DNA of 23,815 nucleotides from Candidatus Aenigmatarchaeota archaeon (GTDB lineage: Archaea > Aenigmatarchaeota > Aenigmatarchaeia > PWEA01 > JAGHBM01). Below the pieces are notes generated by a model. The model had not been told where the DNA came from. It ran no database searches and worked only from the letters and a program-made list of their open reading frames with translations. Below are positions 22,301 to 23,815 of this stretch, piece by piece. The stretch lies in the NCBI GenBank assembly GCA_021160955.1, contig JAGHBM010000046.1:1-23815 (forward strand), given 5' to 3'. A program made the translations under genes and the position numbers. Numbering within the stretch: the first letter of the stretch is position 1; every line of letters starts with the position of its first letter.

Positions 22301-23815
22301 TGGATTGTTTTTATCGATGTCCAATTCATATTGTTGACTGTGTCATTCATAAAGATTCTAAAGGTTATGTTGCCAAGTTCGCTGTAGTCCAAAGTATAGT
22401 TGTAAATGGCAGATGAAACGGAACCGGTTTCCATCGTCATAGTTTTGTTTATCTTGGTTCCATTTGGATAGTTTATGTATATCCATACATCATCTATCTC
22501 AAAGTTATCCGTTACATTTACCCTTATTACAGTGTTTTTGTCGTCTACATCTACCCTCGGATCGTATTGAAGGTTGTAATATTTTGGATGTGTGTTATCG
22601 GTTTTTATCATCCTGTACGTCTCATTGACGTTTCCGTTAACCCTCTCTCCGTCATAAACATAATCAAAAGACTTTACCGATATGTTGTGCCAACCATCGT
22701 TGTATTGAATTGTGTTCCACTCCCATTGACAAGTTGTTTGGCTCTGTGACGGAGAGTAACTACAGTTGTATATGTTTAATCCATCCACATAGATCTCGAC
22801 TCTTTTCACACCTGCCACGTTGTCTGTGGTGTTAACATTTATTGTCTTGGTCAGTTTCACGAGACTTCCATTAGTTGGCGTTGGATTTATGAACTCGACG
22901 AATGGTTTCGTGTTGTCCACCGTGACGAATCTGGTTTCGGTTGTCCTGTAATTTCCAACAGTATCGTATGTCTCGGCGGTGAAGTTGTGTGTTGATCCAT
23001 CAGCAAAATTGTTCGTGTTCCATTCCCAGTTGCAAGATGCAATTTCCTCATTGCCAAAAGTACATGTCTTGTTCTTAAAACCATCAAAATAAATCGTTAT
23101 GTTGGTGACGTTGAACTTAGAACTTGCCGTGACGTTGATGTCTTGTATTCCTCTAACGTACATGTTGTTCTCTACGGTCGGATAAGAAAACGTTATCGAT
23201 GGCATCGAGAAAACTTCTTCATCTTGAATATCTATTGTTGGTTTATATGTCGTAGTTTTATAATATTCAACTTCAACTTCTACATAGTCCGTATACAAAG
23301 AGTTATGTTTCTTTTCTTTGACAAACTCTTGGCACCATCCATCCTTTCTTTCATAATATCCCTCGGCAACGACATTAATTTTGTTCCATTCTTTTGTTGG
23401 TGCTTCAAACTCCAAATAGACTTCATCCCCCTTCTTTAAAACCAGATAATTGTCATCCGACTCTTTCAATTTTTCCAACTCTCTACTGGACCAGATCAAA
23501 CCAAGTTTTTCATCTACCTCGCCATAAGCCTTCAAATAAATTTGGTCTATGTAAGCGACTTCATTCATTTCCTCCGTAATCTTAGCCTTTATCTTCCCGT
23601 CCGTAATCTTTACTTTGTTCAATTCTCTTTCCTGTGCCCTCTCCGAACCACGTCCAATCAACTCATGAATAACAAAATTATCAAAAACATACTTAGAACC
23701 ATCCCACGAATAAAAGAATGGGCAATAGTTACACGCGCATAATAATTGAGAAGAACTAGTGGCAGCGTCACACCCACCGTTTCTATGGGAACCCATCTCT
23801 ACAAACCCAAACAAA
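12301..23815 (-). CDS. giant surface protein fused to a cytoplasmic HerA/VirB4-type ATPase (5' end outside the window)
   Basis: The frame is open to the window edge, giving at least 3,837 residues. The first in-frame ATG inside (23796) has no signal peptide after it, so the true start lies outside. Residues 26-45 hold a Cys-rich CPFFYSWDGSKYVF segment. Ig-like modules cover about 210-720. Three VYG-ending modules cover about 720-1035. A roughly 450-residue, four-module unit occurs three times at about 1550-2985. A Cys-rich knot-like segment lies at 3163-3195, a poly-Gly linker at about 3201-3218 and membrane-proximal beta modules to 3435. A transmembrane helix at about 3440-3463 is followed by a strongly basic stretch, which puts the C-terminus inside. 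The ATPase has Walker A GGTGSGKT (K3528), Walker B LLIVYDE (D3651, E3652) and a sensor-like MISQ (Q3688). A coiled coil ends the chain. The family builds hexameric motors that translocate DNA or protein. It is first of the operon within this window. Confidence 0.88.
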   Translation of the reverse strand, partial: LFGFVEMGSHRNGGCDAATSSSQLLCACNYCPFFYSWDGSKYVFDNFVIHELIGRGSERAQERELNKVKITDGKIKAKITEEMNEVAYIDQIYLKAYGEVDEKLGLIWSSRELEKLKESDDNYLVLKKGDEVYLEFEAPTKEWNKINVVAEGYYERKDGWCQEFVKEKKHNSLYTDYVEVEVEYYKTTTYKPTIDIQDEEVFSMPSITFSYPTVENNMYVRGIQDINVTASSKFNVTNITIYFDGFKNKTCTFGNEEIASCNWEWNTNNFADGSTHNFTAETYDTVGNYRTTETRFVTVDNTKPFVEFINPTPTNGSLVKLTKTINVNTTDNVAGVKRVEIYVDGLNIYNCSYSPSQSQTTCQWEWNTIQYNDGWHNISVKSFDYVYDGERVNGNVNETYRMIKTDNTHPKYYNLQYDPRVDVDDKNTVIRVNVTDNFEIDDVWIYINYPNGTKINKTMTMETGSVSSAIYNYTLDYSELGNITFRIFMNDTVNNMNWTSIKTIQVQNISIGENFDHYVNPNQVFWVSGYVKTPPDNNPVVGENVNFYVDGNFIKTCPTDGSGLYNCSLNVTEDGFSSLDQHVLKVNITNSDGISGGNQSVFYVESLTVDNLVVHPTTQTPAPAHFNYSETINITGHVKNDRTGLDSANTNVTWYVIGTGKNGTATTDANGNFEINFVGDLGAGNYTLRINKSKVEDQNGILNDEPIETWFVVYNQIQTTVTLDPASGGEVSRYSGCEAQGIKPNITWSLDIRDQTGAIISPTQVTVKWKQGPVYQGTDTTGVFDIPNNEDLALDNDKVQVEVYKSGYYYNYTYESDDYKVYGVLNSSGSWVGWPTSGGEYRVDNFGTEYTPELGANITQDLGTNYTVYDKLGDVLAEGTNYTLIRNGDWYAGDNFGGEVITAIANFTGVNNFCGFFEKSQSYRVYGKIDTINVSWIPSGNKIDRFSGGPYGGPTVTYTLDAIEENLEGGRKIVPSTNYTIYEYGVWDASNTVAGATITPKIEVRSKLDNETPMNYSIYFWHDNQPIESRTYWVYGNLSNITIISPDNETEIYACCFEPNETMLEVSVRDDWNEAVTGADTKFLMPEGEMTASDTGNGHYSYNYNPDNNLGGWYQWRALINKSYYHPANSSFRWMRIIGVNLNFTNVGPGSVLNRGMDEYLEARITDENGDGLNASGRMCEWYIDETNLANTTIDSNGYCNYTWSIPQDFTLGEHNLTVKFSEKEEIIPIKIYGWASVDGIIAPSEILTSGIAKIVCKVYDANSTNGIENYTVRFHGKVRIGTSEFSGTNETNSSGYAVYYWDSGTSASGTYDVTCNITNDDDVFYNSTSKDSNSTVVIVSKKLKIAEIYKDFNEIYRNDTYTPYRVKITAKVEKGDTGDPASANVFFYTPEGKLINSTNSSGYAYVYYNPSDTRFPGNYTIEINATDQLGEWDDSSTVGTWVFVKGVLGVKNYSLREYGQEVSDVGVNETVEIWTQDFTDLSVDRIWAVIGKPDGSEETKYLTERTGFWNGSFTPIEAGKYNVTLFINDTTGFENSSFVGYLNAWNKTTGILRQEPHIISIRTRQGRRESFLLNLTLENTGNGTMKDAKLYLGLLPDGWESENLTQTEGFEIRPGETHTAIWNISVVEAGAPGNYSISGKSLWTNPDLTPGTAAKNRTNITILENPILNVSRTEFSHDVNHSSDTIIDYVFVNSTGNYFLDKIFFNKTFGNLPESWIRFVSNNQNNYIQSIQPGSFENVSIEALIPSGQPPGTYSSIFVVNATNSTQFCSPSGNCWKFLNITLEVLEDWSWKVAPVAGWEESIGTKNSGVLGIANITNTGNMNITFSITKEGNVSSLIIIPSSITVEGNSSVGSFYVNYSIPEGQVPGKYTGYVDISNSTANPTLRKIPITITVVDSIPPKIENATLSKGTIEANYESIKLSCDASDNIGINTVWGEIEYPGGKENVTLLHTTGNNYEIDYTPHHNGGIYNVTFYVNDTSGNINQTDEHSFTVIGRATASMERNVSSVTATGITIENNYTFPVKINITNIGSANSINNGTMRYVNVTISFVGYTGFDNAGIYPSPYPISCGNISVDESCVNTINIDVTSMAAPSTIFMNINTTWKNPDNTIEYLQQQTTINIEENTILRLDKSYIEENISHGSWKQVSYDVIAYGNQKLEGVKSNSSGGTLPSSWVVEYKPNNFEVLKSQIQRAVLVNISIPRGQSPGYYWTNITSNATGSTCSPSSECWDSLILNVTVPWDKSWNVSPSSQDIQAYVNANGNFTVTIENTGNKNVTYKITKSGDATARDITSCPSNIMVPAAQSRDVVCNYTVPESLTGGTYTLTLVFYNSTYSDPTTKTSDVTYYVSDPAPKVENTTVEPAILDQNYEHVVIESDVWDNAEINHAWVNITEPNGSSIIEYYHIGDKTYHLTHTFTPHQTGTYHVRVYANDSSSQINTSEQMSFESIGTTSMNININVTQPIVNGITQISGKNIPINVTLEDTGQGSAYSSNLTVTTPTNWTSSPSFVDFGNITEGEGKSEIITVSVPSGTLPGIYTVTLTSQWTNPDNTLGQSQKNIQFNVTRNPVIDIVQYPWSINVKPSDEISTHITLNSTGNYKVDDINISCVGDECTNFSVEISPSHLDYLNVLESRDVSINFTIPEGYPVGQYDLKFDSNGKGTSDSVTLTINVGEDWRWNVTPDRLNATVGTTSGIQEFGKINITNLGNIPITFDLSKSGNISNYVILNETIINVGSLETKQVTVYYNTSDQNGTFSGNILISNSSAQPNQMNVSLTLDVLRIMLGINSPTHESPIKVRYGDVVTINASLSFAGSPIDEATWEIKFGDESCPVSNSAYKNGWWLINCTAPNITDATNYTLKVFGTSQTGITEGATAINSEPDAIIYMDVTPPRISNAIIPSVEIGKSNLIEINATDNSKVDEVILEIKYPNGTRINNTMTFENGLWKYNFTDTKQIGDYDLKIYAKDDENNTQTYDSWFEVYQKLPFSGLTQDSEGNYRDVEFKFYRNDKPKTSEYLIHSFTSDGIFSTIVHNRTYDVVTDIGNYEIEFNDVPINKPESETLIVDDVLPTWVNIPDTRVKLRGFAINQTLSFKNATVCINYNDMIGNVQLEDNVKIYKCSDWNFNEDKCDSGWEKLTTSVDKTNHIACAVTTSTSAYFAAEQTQCADVNESCSSMACCSGLYCCGGICSASPCPTTSTVSSGGGGGGGGSGGGSGGTSTNESVPGKPIEFSREMIDVTLHPGEYQIFPLGIVNNLNQKVTVDLSVEGRVWEFTQFEKTSVEIDKKSTEYVDVKFFALSTTLTGTYLGNIVIKYGNNVDKIPVRLNVVKPKEALLDVTVDAMTPKIPIGGTPTFRVTIYAFGEVKTVDVEVTYTIEKADVKEKIMSDKETLAVDRRLSYTKSFKLPSNIEPGRYLLTVDGHYENKSATAITSFEVYQMPIVFTILLNAFSNWITYIIILIIVINYYGFKYYQRWQAKKKSQRKYVFPLDFKKLPKGVKIGKIAETDVDARWDLNKLTQHMIVAGGTGSGKTVGAMVIAEEALLKGIPVIVFDPTAQWTGFVRPCRDEDMLKRYPEFGMKREEARGFKGNILDITDPDVEVDIKKYLNKGEITVFCLNKMTPSQLDKFVVKTIDSIFKVPWEESKNLRLLIVYDEVHRLLPKYGGKSGYKALERGVREFRKWGIGLIMISQVIKDFRETVRAVISSEVQMRTKYEKDVVRIKEKYGEEFAKSLPRLETGTALIQNPEFNEGRPWFVRFRPLLHNTARISEKELALYKDLSKRLSEIESRTEKLKKKGIDTYDIEIEIKLAKEKIKQTQFRMAETYIESLENRIKKLEGGK
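14150..14335 (-). other. knot-like Cys-rich segment and poly-glycine linker in the giant protein
   Basis: Ten cysteines follow the pattern C-x6-C-x4-CC-x4-CC-x3-C-x4-C with CCSGLYCCGG at the core; this resembles small inhibitor-knot folds. After a Thr/Ser stretch comes GGGGGGGGSGGGSGG, a flexible hinge. The pair separates the long repeat stalk from the membrane-proximal domains. Confidence 0.6.
14862..19167 (-). repeat. three copies of a roughly 450-residue four-module unit
   Basis: Each unit has the same order. Module 1 ends in W(T/K)NPD. Module 2 begins NPIL / NTIL / NPVI (about residues 1664, 2125, 2567). Module 3 begins with a Trp pair (DWSWKVAP, DKSWNVSP, DWRWNVTP at about 1788, 2242, 2673). 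Module 4 begins PPKIEN / APKVEN / PPRISN (about 1899, 2351, 2889). The third unit carries about 100 extra residues before module 4. Modules 2-3 have the NEW3-like pattern NTGNxxxT...VPxGxxPGxY. The repeats are diverged in sequence, so the duplications are old. Confidence 0.65.
20710..21660 (-). repeat. three tandem ~105-residue modules ending in YxVYG
   Basis: Modules end at YKVYG (about residue 819), YRVYG (922) and YWVYG (1031). The second and third share a Pro-Ser/Thr-Gly start, a YTL/YTP strand, NYT(V/I)Y and a GxxIT/GxVIT segment. I do not recognise the domain. It differs from the later NEW3-like modules. Confidence 0.55.

Noticed and set aside
1..23815. CRISPR array, tRNA, rRNA, insertion sequence or phage genes
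   Set aside because: No regularly spaced repeats, cloverleaf, transposase or integrase motif was seen. Coding density leaves no room for large unannotated elements.

Overview
The window reads as an AT-rich archaeal chromosome segment. The evidence is an archaeal-type Trm1, a transcription factor B (TFB/TFIIB homologue), a TrmY-type tRNA methyltransferase, archaeal TATA-box/BRE-like promoters, purine-rich Shine-Dalgarno sites and signal-peptide surface proteins full of N-x-S/T sequons. A DPANN-like lineage is plausible from the gene content (giant surface proteins, the MinD variant), but the sequence alone does not prove it.

Left part (1-3.1 kb): housekeeping information-processing genes. trm1 is on the + strand. 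It converges on a minus-strand pair formed by TFB and a 69-residue CCCH zinc-finger protein. The TFB promoter contains an unusual two-arm dyad sharing a single axis. A small two-helix membrane protein follows, and then about 180 bp that hold a promoter and a nested inverted repeat that may be a structured RNA.

Middle (3.1-5.0 kb): a translationally coupled pair, an MtaD/DadD-type amidohydrolase (nucleoside deaminase) and TrmY (tRNA m1-pseudouridine-54 methyltransferase).

Right part (5.0-23.8 kb): one minus-strand operon of five tightly packed genes (ATGA overlaps or a 9-bp gap) makes up four fifths of the window. In order of transcription it encodes: (1) a giant protein of at least 3,837 residues, cut by the window edge, with about 3,430 residues of extracellular Ig-like/NEW3-like modules, one transmembrane helix and a complete cytoplasmic HerA/VirB4-type P-loop ATPase; (2) a 511-residue cytosolic coiled-coil protein; (3) a 448-residue coiled-coil rod; (4) a 1,221-residue signal-peptide surface protein with one transmembrane helix and a short cytosolic coiled-coil tail; (5) a MinD/ParA ATPase with an amphipathic C-terminal helix. 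The cytosolic tail of (4) carries a helical-hairpin motif (ISExxYxE...N) that occurs twice more in (2), which suggests physical docking. Two surface proteins of shared module type, one carrying a motor, plus cytosolic rods and a positioning ATPase suggest a trans-envelope, ATP-driven machine at the cell surface. Contact, adhesion, DNA or protein transfer, or force transmission are all possible; the function is inferred, not shown. This operon is the most interesting element of the window.

No rRNA, tRNA, insertion sequence, phage gene or CRISPR array was seen. No gap between genes exceeds 300 bp.
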